A DNA stretch of 34,400 nucleotides from positions 1 to 34,400 of the forward strand of contig CAKSEY010000026.1 of the NCBI GenBank assembly GCA_934448295.1. Reading direction: 5' to 3'. This stretch comes from an uncultured Oscillospiraceae bacterium. GTDB taxonomy: Bacteria > Bacillota > Clostridia > Oscillospirales > Ruminococcaceae. Shown piece after piece: positions 1-8,080 of this stretch; the first letter of the stretch is position 1, and each line of letters opens with the position of its first letter. The notes under the pieces were generated by a model that had not been told where the DNA came from, did not search any database, and worked only from the letters and a program-made list of their open reading frames with translations. The position numbers and the translations under genes were made by a program.

Positions 1-1450
1 GACGGCGAAGCGGTAACTCTCACAGATGGCAAGTACACATTCACGCTGACCGAAAACTGCATATTCAGCGTTGAGTTCGAGGAGATCCCCGCGACCAACG
101 CGACCGTAACCGTAATCTGCGGCGAGCACGGCACAGTTACTCCGGCAACGGCTGATTATCCCATCGGCACAGAGGTAACCCTCACAGTGGCCCCGGACAG
201 CGGCTACCGCGTGAAGTCCGCAACAATGGACGGCAATGCGGTAACGCTCACAGATGGCAAGTACACATTCACGCTGACCGAAAACTGCATATTCAGCGTT
301 GAGTTCGAGGAGATCCCCGCGACCAACGCGACCGTAACCGTAATCTGCGGCGAGCACGGCACAGTTACTCCGGCAACGGCTGATTATCCCATCGGCACAG
401 AGGTAACCCTCACAGTGGCCCCGGACAGCGGCTACCGCGTGAAGTCCGCAACAATGGACGGCAATGCGGTAACGCTCACAGATGGCAAGTACACATTCAC
501 GCTGACCGAAAACTGCATATTCAGCGTTGAGTTTGAGGAGATTCCCGCGACCAACGCGACCGTAACCGTAAACTGCGGCGAACACGGCACAGTTACTCCG
601 GCAACGGCCGATTATCCCATCGGCACAGAGGTTACTCTCACAGTGACCCCGGACGAGGGCTATCGCGTGAAGTCCGCAACAATGGACGGCGAAGCGGTAA
701 CTCTCACAGATGGCAAGTACACATTCACGCTGACCGAAAACTGCATATTCAGCGTTGAGTTTGAGGGAATACCTGTAACCAACGCGACCGTAACCGTAAA
801 CTGCGGCGAGCACGGCACAGTTACTCCGGCAACTGCTGATTATCCCATCGGCACAGAGGTAACTCTCACAGTGACCCCGGACGAGGGCTACTGCGTGAAG
901 TCCGCAACAATGGACGGCAACGCGGTAACGCTCACGGACGGTAAGTTTACATTCACGCTGACCGCCGACTGCGAATTCAGCGTTGAGTTCGAGGGAATAC
1001 CTGTAACTAACGCGACAGTAACCGTAAATTGCGGCGAGCACGGCACAGTTACCCCGGCAACGGCTGATTATCCCATTGGCACCGAGGTAACTCTCACTGT
1101 GACCCCGGACAGCGGCTACCGCGTGAAGTCCGCAACAATGGACGGCAATGCGGTTACGCTCACAGACGGCAAGTATACATTCACGCTGACCGCAAACTGC
1201 GTATTCAGCGTTGAGTTTGAGAAAATACCCGCGACCAACGCGACCGTAACCGTAAACTGCGGCGAGCACGGCACAGTTACTCCGGCAACGGCTGATTATC
1301 CCATCGGCACAGAGGTAACCCTCACAGTGACCCCGGACAGCGGCTACCGCGTGAAGTCCGCAACAATGGACGGCAATGCGGTAACGCTCACGGACGGGAA
1401 GTATACATTCACGCTGACCGAAAACTGCATATTCAGCGTTGAGTTCCAGA
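1..1450 (+). repeat. Tandem 228-bp coding repeat, about 6.4 copies
   Basis: The same codon (gcg of NAV/EAV) recurs at 10, 238, 466, 694, 922, 1150 and 1378, exactly 228 bp apart. The stretch from 187 recurs almost base for base from 415, so neighbouring units are close to identical at DNA level, while copies 5 and 6 differ more. This points to recent duplication or gene conversion. The array continues past the left edge, so the true copy number is unknown. Confidence 0.95.
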
Positions 1451-2196
1451 AGAAGCCCACTGGCGGCAGCGGTTCCGGCGGACATTCTTACACTGGCTCC
1501 GGCAGCACGGGAAACAGGGAATCTGTACCCGCGCTGAACGGCGAATCCAGAAGCTGGAACGAGATATCTTCTGACCTCTCCAAGATGGACGAAAACAGCC
1601 GGGCGGACGTCTACATGAACGGCTCAACGTCCATACCCTCCGCAGTATTAAAGGAGATAAAGGACAAGAAGATATCCGTAGTTTTCAGATTCGACTCCAA
1701 CAAGTCGTGGACTGTCGACGGAAGCATGATAACATCAGATTACGCTTCCGCAGATCTGTATCTGCTTCCGGGAACCTCGACAGAAAAGGGCGCGCGCGGA
1801 AGTGCGGGCTACAGATTCTCCACCGGCGGCAACGACGTTGGGGCAGTGCTCAATATTCAGTTTAAGAATGAATATGTGGGCAAGTTCGCTAATCTGTACT
1901 TTATCAAGGACGGCAAGGCTGAGTTTGCTGGCACCTCCAGGGTGGACGAGAACGGCTATGCGGCGATGCCCGGCGCGTCGGCAAAGGGCGAATATGTGGT
2001 AATGCTGTGCGATTACAGCGACCTGCTCGGCGACGTTACCAACGACGGAGTGGTGAACGCGCTGGACGCTTCCGCGATACTCAAGGAGATCGTGGAGATA
2101 GCATTATGCGAAAACCCGGAGATGGGCGACTTTAACATCAGCGGCGCTATGACCGCATTGGACGCCGCCGCGATACTGAAGCACATTGTATTTTAA
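1..2196 (+). CDS. Secreted InlB-type repeat protein with C-terminal dockerin-like domain, 5' truncated
   Basis: The frame is open from base 1, so the start and any signal peptide lie outside the window; 731 codons are visible. Residues 1 to about 480 are seven copies of a 76-residue unit (228 bp) of the divergent InlB B-repeat kind (motifs HGTVTPATADYPIGTEVTL, PDSGYRVKSATMDG, TFTLTENCIFSVEF). Each unit has one Cys in the V(I/N)CGEHG strand and one in ENC or DC. A Gly/Ser linker and an unassigned domain of about 170 residues follow. The end, from about residue 677, carries two dockerin-like segments. The first (GDVTNDGVVNALDASAILKEI) has a good DxNxDGxxNxxD calcium loop; the second (GDFNISGAMTALDAAAILK) is weaker. 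By family knowledge, dockerins bind cohesins on scaffoldins or the cell surface, so this is probably an exported cell-surface or cellulosome-associated protein. No catalytic domain is visible. Confidence 0.85.
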   Translation, partial: DGEAVTLTDGKYTFTLTENCIFSVEFEEIPATNATVTVICGEHGTVTPATADYPIGTEVTLTVAPDSGYRVKSATMDGNAVTLTDGKYTFTLTENCIFSVEFEEIPATNATVTVICGEHGTVTPATADYPIGTEVTLTVAPDSGYRVKSATMDGNAVTLTDGKYTFTLTENCIFSVEFEEIPATNATVTVNCGEHGTVTPATADYPIGTEVTLTVTPDEGYRVKSATMDGEAVTLTDGKYTFTLTENCIFSVEFEGIPVTNATVTVNCGEHGTVTPATADYPIGTEVTLTVTPDEGYCVKSATMDGNAVTLTDGKFTFTLTADCEFSVEFEGIPVTNATVTVNCGEHGTVTPATADYPIGTEVTLTVTPDSGYRVKSATMDGNAVTLTDGKYTFTLTANCVFSVEFEKIPATNATVTVNCGEHGTVTPATADYPIGTEVTLTVTPDSGYRVKSATMDGNAVTLTDGKYTFTLTENCIFSVEFQKKPTGGSGSGGHSYTGSGSTGNRESVPALNGESRSWNEISSDLSKMDENSRADVYMNGSTSIPSAVLKEIKDKKISVVFRFDSNKSWTVDGSMITSDYASADLYLLPGTSTEKGARGSAGYRFSTGGNDVGAVLNIQFKNEYVGKFANLYFIKDGKAEFAGTSRVDENGYAAMPGASAKGEYVVMLCDYSDLLGDVTNDGVVNALDASAILKEIVEIALCENPEMGDFNISGAMTALDAAAILKHIVF

Positions 2197-2232
2197 GCAG
2201 CGGCTCGGGGCATTCTGCCGAGACTGGCTCTG

Positions 2233-2285
2233 ACCCCGCCGCGAACCAAGAGATCCATCCTGCTGAGAGGCGGGGTGGATTTTTT
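2233..2285 (+). terminator. Intrinsic terminator after the dockerin gene
   Basis: ACCCCGCC (2233-2240) pairs with GGCGGGGT (2269-2276), followed by a T run from 2280. An alternative stem, ATCCATCC/GGGTGGAT (2253-2280), abuts the T run directly. Either would end the upstream transcript. Confidence 0.7.
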
Positions 2286-2309
2286 GTGCAAAGTTTGTTG
2301 AAAAAACGA

Positions 2310-2338
2310 TTGACAAACCTGCCGGAATGAAGTATAAT
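2310..2338 (+). promoter_or_regulatory. Sigma-A promoter for galE
   Basis: Consensus TTGACA (2310-2315) and TATAAT (2333-2338) with a 17-bp spacer, 55 bp upstream of the galE start. Confidence 0.85.
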
Positions 2339-2393
2339 AAAAGTGTATTTTCAGCGTGAGCGCTGAGTATATGAAAAAATGGAGGGTCATGCT

Positions 2394-3404
2394 ATGGCTA
2401 TTCTCGTAACCGGCGGCGCCGGATTCATCGGCTCGCACACCTGTGTTGAACTGCTCAATGCGGGCGAAGAAATCGTTGTTATGGACAACTTCTACAACTC
2501 AAACTCCCGTGCTCTTGACGGTATCCGGAAGATCACCGGCAAGGACTTTAAGTTCTACGAGGCTGATATGCTTGATATCGCCGCAGTAGATCAGATATTC
2601 GCGGAGAACGATATCGAGCAGGTCATTCATTTCGCGGGCTACAAGTGCGTTCCCGAGAGCGTAAAGAAGCCGCTGATGTACTATTCCAACAACCTGCGCG
2701 GCACGTTCAACATACTTGAGACTATGAAGAAGTACGGCTGCACGAAGTTCGTGTTCAGCTCCTCCGCGACGGTTTACGGGATCCCCGCGAGCGTTCCGGT
2801 GAAGGAGGACTTCCCGCTTTCCGCCATCAATCCATACGGAAGCACGAAGCTCATCATTGAGAACCTCTGCCGTGAAATGTCCGCGGCTGACCCCGCATGG
2901 ACTATGATACTCCTGCGCTACTTTAACCCGGTGGGAGCGCATGAGAGCGGGCTTATCGGCGAGGATCCGAACGGCATCCCGAACAATCTCATGCCGATAG
3001 TGCTGGACAAGGCCTCCGGAAAGCGCGACGTGCTGGCGGTTGCAGGCAACGATTATCCCACCCCGGACGGCACCTGCGTGCGCGACTATATCCACGTTGT
3101 GGATCTCGCGAAGGGGCACGTTGCCGCAGTGAGGAAGGCGCGCACTATTACAGGCGTTCCTGCTTACAACCTCGGAACCGGCAACGGCTATTCCGTTCTG
3201 GATATCCTGAACACGTTCCAGCGTGTGAACAACATCGACCTCGGCTATACCATAGGTCCGCGCCGCCCCGGCGACGCAGCGACAACGTACGCCGACCCCT
3301 CCCTCGCAGAGAAGGAGCTCGGCTGGAAGGCTGAAAAGACCCTTGATGAGATGTGCCGCGACGCATGGCGTTTCAGACAACTCCGCAACGCTGAGAGCAA
3401 ATAA
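2394..3404 (+). CDS. galE: UDP-glucose 4-epimerase
   Basis: The 336-residue product interconverts UDP-glucose and UDP-galactose in the cytoplasm (Leloir pathway; supplies UDP-galactose for polysaccharides). It is a short-chain dehydrogenase: the NAD-binding glycine motif TGGAGFIG is at residues 6-13, the SSSATVYG segment supplies the catalytic Ser/Thr, and PYGSTK is the YxxxK pair. The product-binding half contains RYFNPVGAH and DYIHVVDLA, and the length matches the family. I chose ATG 2394 over the in-frame ATG at 2379 because GGAGGG (2381-2386) sits at ribosome-binding distance before 2394 and would be coding with the earlier start. It has its own promoter and stands alone between the dockerin gene and rpsO. 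Confidence 0.95.
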   Translation: MAILVTGGAGFIGSHTCVELLNAGEEIVVMDNFYNSNSRALDGIRKITGKDFKFYEADMLDIAAVDQIFAENDIEQVIHFAGYKCVPESVKKPLMYYSNNLRGTFNILETMKKYGCTKFVFSSSATVYGIPASVPVKEDFPLSAINPYGSTKLIIENLCREMSAADPAWTMILLRYFNPVGAHESGLIGEDPNGIPNNLMPIVLDKASGKRDVLAVAGNDYPTPDGTCVRDYIHVVDLAKGHVAAVRKARTITGVPAYNLGTGNGYSVLDILNTFQRVNNIDLGYTIGPRRPGDAATTYADPSLAEKELGWKAEKTLDEMCRDAWRFRQLRNAESK

Positions 3405-3438
3405 TTCGAAGATTTTTTAAAAAAATCTGAAAAACCTA

Positions 3439-3467
3439 TTTACAAAGCGTGAAATGTGTGCTATAAT
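3439..3467 (+). promoter_or_regulatory. Promoter for rpsO
   Basis: TTTACA (3439-3444) and TATAAT (3462-3467), 17-bp spacer. It leaves a 5' leader of over 100 nt before rpsO. Confidence 0.75.
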
Positions 3468-3496
3468 AGCTATGTTATGCGCAATGCATGACCATA

Positions 3497-3565
3497 CCGG
3501 TTCCGCGGAAAGTGGATTTCGCTCCGACAGGAGAAACACCGCGTCCCTTTGCTGCGATTCCGGAA
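3497..3565 (+). promoter_or_regulatory. Structured rpsO leader, possible S15 autoregulatory site
   Basis: The leader can fold as CGCGG (3504-3508) with CCGCG (3539-3543), enclosing CTCC-GACA-GGAG (3522-3533), and flanking TTCCG/CGGAA (3501-3505, 3561-3565) can close it. S15 represses its own mRNA through multi-helix leaders in several bacterial groups. Assigning this leader to that role is inference from position and foldability only. Confidence 0.35.
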
Positions 3566-3586
3566 TAAATTCAATGAGGTGTTTTT

Positions 3587-3853
3587 ATGTTAAGAAAAGA
3601 AGAAAAGACAGCCGTTATCGAGGCTAACCGTCTGCACGAGCAGGACACAGGTTCTCCCGAGGTTCAGATCGCTATTCTCACCAAGAGAATTAACGAGCTC
3701 ACCGAGCACATCAAGGTTCACCAGAAGGATCACCACTCCCGCCGTGGACTTCTGAAGATGGTAGGTCACAGAAGAAACCTTCTGAACTACCTCCAGAAGA
3801 AGGATATCGAGCGCTACCGTGCGATCATCGCTAAGCTGGGTATCCGTAAGTAA
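3587..3853 (+). CDS. rpsO: 30S ribosomal protein S15
   Basis: The 88-residue product matches S15 in full: it binds the central domain of 16S rRNA early in 30S assembly. Diagnostic segments are the start (MLRKEEKTAVIEANRLHEQD), TGSPEVQIAILTKRINELTEH, KDHHSRRGLLKMVGHRRNLLNYL and the KLGIRK end. A GAGGTG ribosome binding site precedes ATG 3587. The gene has its own promoter and a strong terminator. The order rpsO-pnp is widely conserved, and some readthrough may feed pnp, since no clear promoter is seen between them. Confidence 0.98.
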   Translation: MLRKEEKTAVIEANRLHEQDTGSPEVQIAILTKRINELTEHIKVHQKDHHSRRGLLKMVGHRRNLLNYLQKKDIERYRAIIAKLGIRK

Positions 3854-3863
3854 TCTTTGGAGA

Positions 3864-3906
3864 AAAGGGGCAGCGCTGCGCACAGACCAGTTCTGCCCTT
3901 TTTTAC
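3864..3906 (+). terminator. Intrinsic terminator after rpsO
   Basis: AAGGGGCAG (about 3865-3873) pairs with CTGCCCTT (3893-3900), running into a T tract to 3904. Confidence 0.85.
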
Positions 3907-3935
3907 TAAGGCGCAGGTCTTAGCATTAAATTGAG

Positions 3936-3953
3936 TATCCGGGCAGCCGGATA
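3936..3953 (+). promoter_or_regulatory. Hairpin in the pnp 5' region
   Basis: TATCCGG-gcag-CCGGATA is a perfect 7-bp stem with a 4-nt loop and no T run, 62 bp upstream of pnp. In E. coli PNPase controls its own message through a 5' stem cleaved by RNase III; a similar role here is only a guess. Confidence 0.3.
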
Positions 3954-4015
3954 TTGACTTTAATTGCTATCACTGTGCCTTCAGTAAAACTATTTTATTG
4001 AAAGGAATAAATGCA

Positions 4016-6142
4016 ATGTTCGAAAATTACAGAGTGTTCAAAACAATGTTCGCCGGCAGAGAGCTGACCGTTGAGACCGGCAAGGTATGCGGTCTTGCTA
4101 ACGGCTCCTGCTGGGTAAGATACGGCGAAACAGTCGTTATGGTAAACGTTGCGGCAAGCGCAAAGCCCCGCGACGGCGTTGACTTCTTCCCGCTTTCCGT
4201 TGACTACGAGGAGAAGCTCTACGCTGTTGGCAAGATCCCCGGCGGCTTCCTCAAGAGAGAGGGCAGACCCTCCGAGAAGGCTATCCTGACTTCCCGCGTG
4301 GTTGACCGTCCTATGCGCCCGCTGTTCCCGAAGGATATGAGAAACGACGTTGCCATCACAATGACCGTTCTCGCAGTCGATCCCGACTGCTCCCCTGAGA
4401 TACTCGGCATGATCGGCGCCTCCATCGCGGTTTCCATCTCCGATATTCCGTGGAACGGCCCTATCGGCGGTATCTCCGTTGGCCTGGTAGACGGCGAGAT
4501 CGTACTTATGCCTGACCTTGAGCAGAGAGGCAAGTCCGACCTGAACCTGACCGTTGCTTCCTCCGAGAAGAAGGTCGTAATGATCGAGGCAGGCGCGAAC
4601 GAGGTTCCGGACGACGTTATGTTCGACGCTATCATGGCTGGTCACAACGAGATCGTAAGCTCCCTTATCCCGTTCATCAAGGATATTCAGGCGCAGATCG
4701 GCAAGCCGAAGTTCGCGTTTGAGTCTCAGGAAGTTGACCACGATATGTTCGACGCTATCTCTGATTTCGCTATCGAGCGTATCAGATACGCCCTCGACAC
4801 GGACGACAAGAATATCCGCGAGGAGCGCCTGAAGCCCATCGTTGACGATATCCACGCAAAGTTTGACGAGGTTTATCCCGAGAAGATATCCATGATCGAC
4901 GAGGCTATCTACAAGCTTCAGAAGTTCGTGGTACGCCGCTGGCTGCTGGACGACAACAAGCGCGTTGACGGCAGAAAGATGGACGAGATCCGCCCGCTGG
5001 CTGCTGAGGTAGGCTTCCTGCCCAGAGTTCACGGCTCCGGTCTGTTCACCAGAGGTCAGACTCAGGTAATGACGATATGCACGCTCGGCCCCGTTTCCGA
5101 CAGCCAGAAGCTGGAGGGTCTCGACGAGGAAGAGGGCAAGCGCTATATGCACCACTACAACTTCCCGGCTTACTCCGTAGGCGAGACCAAGGCAAGCAGA
5201 GGCCCCGGCAGACGTGAAATTGGTCACGGCGCCCTTGCTGAGCGCGCTCTTCTCCCGGTTATCCCGAGCGTTGAGGACTTCCCGTATGCTATCCGTCTGG
5301 TTTCCGAGGTGCTTTCCTCCAACGGTTCCACGTCTCAGGGCTCCGTATGCGGCTCCACACTGGCGCTTATGGACGCCGGCGTTCCGATAAAGAAGCCGGT
5401 TGCCGGAATCTCCTGCGGTCTTATCACCGAGGGCGACAGATGGGATACAATGGTCGATATCCAGGGCGTTGAGGACTTTTTCGGCGACATGGATTTCAAG
5501 GTAGCTGGTACGCATGACGGTATCACAGCTATTCAGATGGACCTCAAGATCGACGGTCTGACCCCGGAGATCATCAAGGCTGCGTTCGCCAAGACCCACA
5601 AGGCGCGCGACTATATCCTTGACGAGATAATGCTCAAGGCTATCCCCGAGCCGAGAAAGACAGTCGGCAAGTATGCTCCGAAGATGATACACACCAAGGT
5701 TCCGGTTGACAAGATAAGCGAGGTTATCGGCAAGGGCGGCAAGGTTATCCAGAAGCTCTGCGCTGACTTCGACGTTAAGATCGACATCGACGACGACGGC
5801 AACGTATTCATCTGCGGTCTTGACCTGGACAAGGCAAACGCCTGCGTTCAGGTTATATCCACGATCGTGAACCCGCCTGAGATCGGCGCTATCTACAAGG
5901 GCAAGGTAGTTCGTATCATGAACTTCGGCGCTTTCGTTGAGATCGCTCCCGGCAAGGACGGCATGGTTCACATCTCCAAGCTGGACAACCACCGCGTTGA
6001 AAAGGTTGAGGACGTAGTTTCCGTTGGCGATGAAATTATCGTAAAGGTAATGGAAATCGACAACCAGGGTAGGATCAACCTGTCCAGAAAGGACGCTCTT
6101 GCTGATATCGAGGCAAAGAGAAAGGCTCAGGCACAGGGCTGA
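4016..6142 (+). CDS. pnp: Polyribonucleotide nucleotidyltransferase (PNPase)
   Basis: The 708-residue enzyme degrades RNA 3' to 5' by phosphorolysis, releasing nucleoside diphosphates. It works as a trimer. Two RNase PH-like domains (about 15-230 and 310-545; FFPLSVDYEEK, GGFLKREGRPSEKAIL, TRGQTQVM, GPGRREIGHG, SNGSTSQGSVCG) flank a helical linker. A KH domain (EVIGKGGKVIQKL) and an S1 domain (IYKGKVVRIMNFGAFVEIAP) follow, the canonical full-length order. ATG 4016 is taken as start because AAAGGA (4001-4006) lies 9 bp ahead; an in-frame TTG at 3998 would place that site inside the gene. A long open frame on the opposite strand reflects codon bias. Confidence 0.97.
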   Translation: MFENYRVFKTMFAGRELTVETGKVCGLANGSCWVRYGETVVMVNVAASAKPRDGVDFFPLSVDYEEKLYAVGKIPGGFLKREGRPSEKAILTSRVVDRPMRPLFPKDMRNDVAITMTVLAVDPDCSPEILGMIGASIAVSISDIPWNGPIGGISVGLVDGEIVLMPDLEQRGKSDLNLTVASSEKKVVMIEAGANEVPDDVMFDAIMAGHNEIVSSLIPFIKDIQAQIGKPKFAFESQEVDHDMFDAISDFAIERIRYALDTDDKNIREERLKPIVDDIHAKFDEVYPEKISMIDEAIYKLQKFVVRRWLLDDNKRVDGRKMDEIRPLAAEVGFLPRVHGSGLFTRGQTQVMTICTLGPVSDSQKLEGLDEEEGKRYMHHYNFPAYSVGETKASRGPGRREIGHGALAERALLPVIPSVEDFPYAIRLVSEVLSSNGSTSQGSVCGSTLALMDAGVPIKKPVAGISCGLITEGDRWDTMVDIQGVEDFFGDMDFKVAGTHDGITAIQMDLKIDGLTPEIIKAAFAKTHKARDYILDEIMLKAIPEPRKTVGKYAPKMIHTKVPVDKISEVIGKGGKVIQKLCADFDVKIDIDDDGNVFICGLDLDKANACVQVISTIVNPPEIGAIYKGKVVRIMNFGAFVEIAPGKDGMVHISKLDNHRVEKVEDVVSVGDEIIVKVMEIDNQGRINLSRKDALADIEAKRKAQAQG

Positions 6143-6159
6143 TAAATAACTGCATACAA

Positions 6160-6186
6160 GAGGGAAGCGGGAGCTTCCCTCGTTTT
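6160..6186 (+). terminator. Intrinsic terminator after pnp
   Basis: Perfect 9-bp stem GAGGGAAGC (6160-6168)/GCTTCCCTC (6173-6181) with a 4-nt loop, followed by GTTTTG. Confidence 0.85.
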
Positions 6187-6187
6187 G

Positions 6188-6216
6188 TTGACTTTAAGGA
6201 TAGTTTGTGATATAAT
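6188..6216 (+). promoter_or_regulatory. Promoter for the small AT-rich gene
   Basis: TTGACT (6188-6193) and TATAAT (6211-6216), 17-bp spacer, directly after the pnp terminator. Confidence 0.75.
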
Positions 6217-6258
6217 AAGTGCATTAAAATAATGTATATCATTTTGGGAGATCGATAA

Positions 6259-6630
6259 ATGACCAAATATGAAATTTTGCTATGTATTTATTTCTATCTT
6301 GATAAACAGTGGCTCAAAGATAAGGACAAAAGCGAAGAATACATATACTACATTGGTAATTTAAATCCCTACATTTGGGCTGACGATGGAACAGCAGACC
6401 CGGCATACTATGAAATTTTCATGGAGATATTAAATAGATTTTTTGCTGGAAATGAATGCTCCGTCCAAGATGGACTTATGTATGCAAAACAATATTTAAA
6501 AGAGTACAACGTTATTGAACACCAAGAATTCTCGTACAATATTGATGAGGTTGTAGAGGTGTTTGAGAAATGCACATTTTCTGAATGGATTGATATTTAC
6601 ACGCTCATAAAATCTCAAAGGAAAAAGTAG
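6259..6630 (+). CDS. Hypothetical 123-residue acidic protein
   Basis: I do not recognise the family. The 123-residue product is soluble-looking, acidic and rich in Tyr, Glu, Asp and Ile (DKSEEYIYYIGNLNPYIW, DPAYYEIFMEILNRFF). It has no signal peptide or clear membrane span and is probably mostly helical. TGGGAG (6244-6249) precedes ATG 6259. The gene has its own promoter and terminator and sits as a closed cassette between pnp and purA. Its codons (ttt, aaa, tat, gaa, ata) are plainly AT-richer than those of its housekeeping neighbours, which suggests transfer. Size and composition are similar to immunity proteins of polymorphic toxin systems, but nothing in the sequence proves that and no toxin gene is adjacent. 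Confidence 0.75.
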   Translation: MTKYEILLCIYFYLDKQWLKDKDKSEEYIYYIGNLNPYIWADDGTADPAYYEIFMEILNRFFAGNECSVQDGLMYAKQYLKEYNVIEHQEFSYNIDEVVEVFEKCTFSEWIDIYTLIKSQRKK

Positions 6631-6639
6631 TTTTTCGTG

Positions 6640-6667
6640 TTCCGCTCCTCCCGGGGCGGAATTTTTA
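6640..6667 (+). terminator. Intrinsic terminator after the hypothetical gene
   Basis: TTCCGCTCC (6640-6648) pairs with GGGGCGGAA (6653-6661; one G-T pair), then TTTTTATTT. Confidence 0.85.
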
Positions 6668-6699
6668 TTTCAATAAAGAAAAAAATCTTAAAAAAAACC

Positions 6700-6728
6700 T
6701 TGAATTCAGCACACTATTGTGATATAAT
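6700..6728 (+). promoter_or_regulatory. Promoter for purA
   Basis: TTGAAT (6700-6705) and TATAAT (6723-6728), 17-bp spacer. No riboswitch-like structure is apparent in the short leader. Confidence 0.7.
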
Positions 6729-6793
6729 ATTAATATGTGGGATTATGTTCAGATTATCCCGACTACTCTATTTTCAGAAATGAGGATCATCAA

Positions 6794-8077
6794 ATGTCAT
6801 CAAGTGTAATTGTCGGAACCCAGTGGGGCGACGAGGGCAAGGGAAAGATTATTGATATCATGGCTGCAAAGGCCGATGTCGTAGTACGCTCCAGCGGCGG
6901 AAACAACGCTGGTCACACCGTAGTGCACGGCGACCAGGTTTACAAGCTCCACCTGCTTCCCTCCGGAATACTGTACCCCGAGACCCTCTGCCTTATCGGC
7001 AGCGGCGTTGTGGTTGACCCGTCCGTACTCCTTGAGGAAATTTCAGATATGAACGCAAGGGGCGTTACCTGCGATAATCTCCGCATTGACGCCCGCGCTG
7101 ACATCATCATGCCGTGGCACCGCCTCCTCGACAGACTTTCCGAGGAATTCAAGGCAAAGCAGACCGGCGTGAATATCGGCACCACCGGCAGAGGTATAGG
7201 CCCCTGCTACACCGACAAGGACGAGCGTATCGGTATCCGTATGTACGACCTTGTTCACCCCGAGGCTCTCAAGAAGAAAATAAAGGAAACAGGCGAGCTC
7301 AAGAACCTTATCATAACCAAGGTTTACGGCGGCGAAGCGTGCGACCTTGACGCAATTTACGAGGAATACAGGGCTTACGGCGAGAAGCTGGCGAAATACA
7401 TGGACGACGCTTCCGTTATCGCTTTCGAGGCTTATCAGGCAGGCAAGAACGTGCTGTTCGAGGGCGCGCAGGCTACTCTGCTTGATATAGACTTCGGCAC
7501 CTATCCTTTCGTTACGTCCTCCCACCCGATCGCGGGCGGCGCGTGCGTAGGCACCGGCGTCGGCCCCAAGATGATAGACGAGGTTATCGGCGTAGGCAAG
7601 AGCTACACCACCCGCGTGGGCAACGGTCCGTTCCCGACTGAGCTGTTCGATGAGACCGGAAACTATATCCGCGAAAAGGGCGGCGAGTACGGCACCACCA
7701 CCGGCAGACCCAGAAGAACCGGCTGGTTCGACGCTGTTATCATGCGCCATGCAGTCCGCGTGAACGGTCTGACCTCCCTTGCGATCAACAAGTTCGACAC
7801 CCTGGCGGGACTTCCCGTGCTGAAGGTCTGCGTTGCATACAAGACCACCGACGGCAGGACGCTGAAGGACTTCCCGGTAACGCTGGAGGAGCTTGCAAAG
7901 TGCAGCCCTGTTTACGAGGAGATCGAGGGCTACGAGGGCGACCTGTCCCAGTGCAGGACCTTTGAGGAGCTCCCCGAAAAGGCTCAGGCTTACATCAACC
8001 GCCTGGAAGAGCTCTGCGGCTGCCCGATCAAGATGCTGGGCATAGGCCCCGGCAGAGACCAGGTTATCGTCAGATAA
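6794..8077 (+). CDS. purA: Adenylosuccinate synthetase
   Basis: The 427-residue enzyme makes adenylosuccinate from IMP, aspartate and GTP, the first committed step to AMP. GTQWGDEGKGK (residues 8-18) holds the P-loop and the catalytic Asp13; NNAGHT carries the catalytic His; TTGRGIGPCY, FEGAQATLLDIDFGTYPFVTSS, TRVGNGPFPTE and INKFDTL are further family signatures. The length is normal. ATG 6794 follows TGAGGA (6781-6786) at 7 bp. An in-frame GTG at 6737 would add 19 residues of non-family sequence and place the ribosome binding site inside the gene. ymdB begins 3 bp after its stop, so the two are cotranscribed. Confidence 0.97.
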   Translation: MSSSVIVGTQWGDEGKGKIIDIMAAKADVVVRSSGGNNAGHTVVHGDQVYKLHLLPSGILYPETLCLIGSGVVVDPSVLLEEISDMNARGVTCDNLRIDARADIIMPWHRLLDRLSEEFKAKQTGVNIGTTGRGIGPCYTDKDERIGIRMYDLVHPEALKKKIKETGELKNLIITKVYGGEACDLDAIYEEYRAYGEKLAKYMDDASVIAFEAYQAGKNVLFEGAQATLLDIDFGTYPFVTSSHPIAGGACVGTGVGPKMIDEVIGVGKSYTTRVGNGPFPTELFDETGNYIREKGGEYGTTTGRPRRTGWFDAVIMRHAVRVNGLTSLAINKFDTLAGLPVLKVCVAYKTTDGRTLKDFPVTLEELAKCSPVYEEIEGYEGDLSQCRTFEELPEKAQAYINRLEELCGCPIKMLGIGPGRDQVIVR

Positions 8078-8080
8078 CAG

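Noticed and set aside
2379..2393. Longer start for galE at 2379
   Set aside because: It would put the GGAGGG ribosome binding site inside the gene, and the Rossmann motif is at normal spacing from 2394.
2499..3380. 293-codon open frame antisense to galE, and a similar long one antisense to glnN (14400-15782)
   Set aside because: Both are explained by the strong codon bias of the sense genes; neither shows a family motif.
3995..5992. 665-codon open frame antisense to pnp
   Set aside because: It mirrors the codon pattern of a clear PNPase gene on the other strand, has no ribosome binding site and no recognisable domain.
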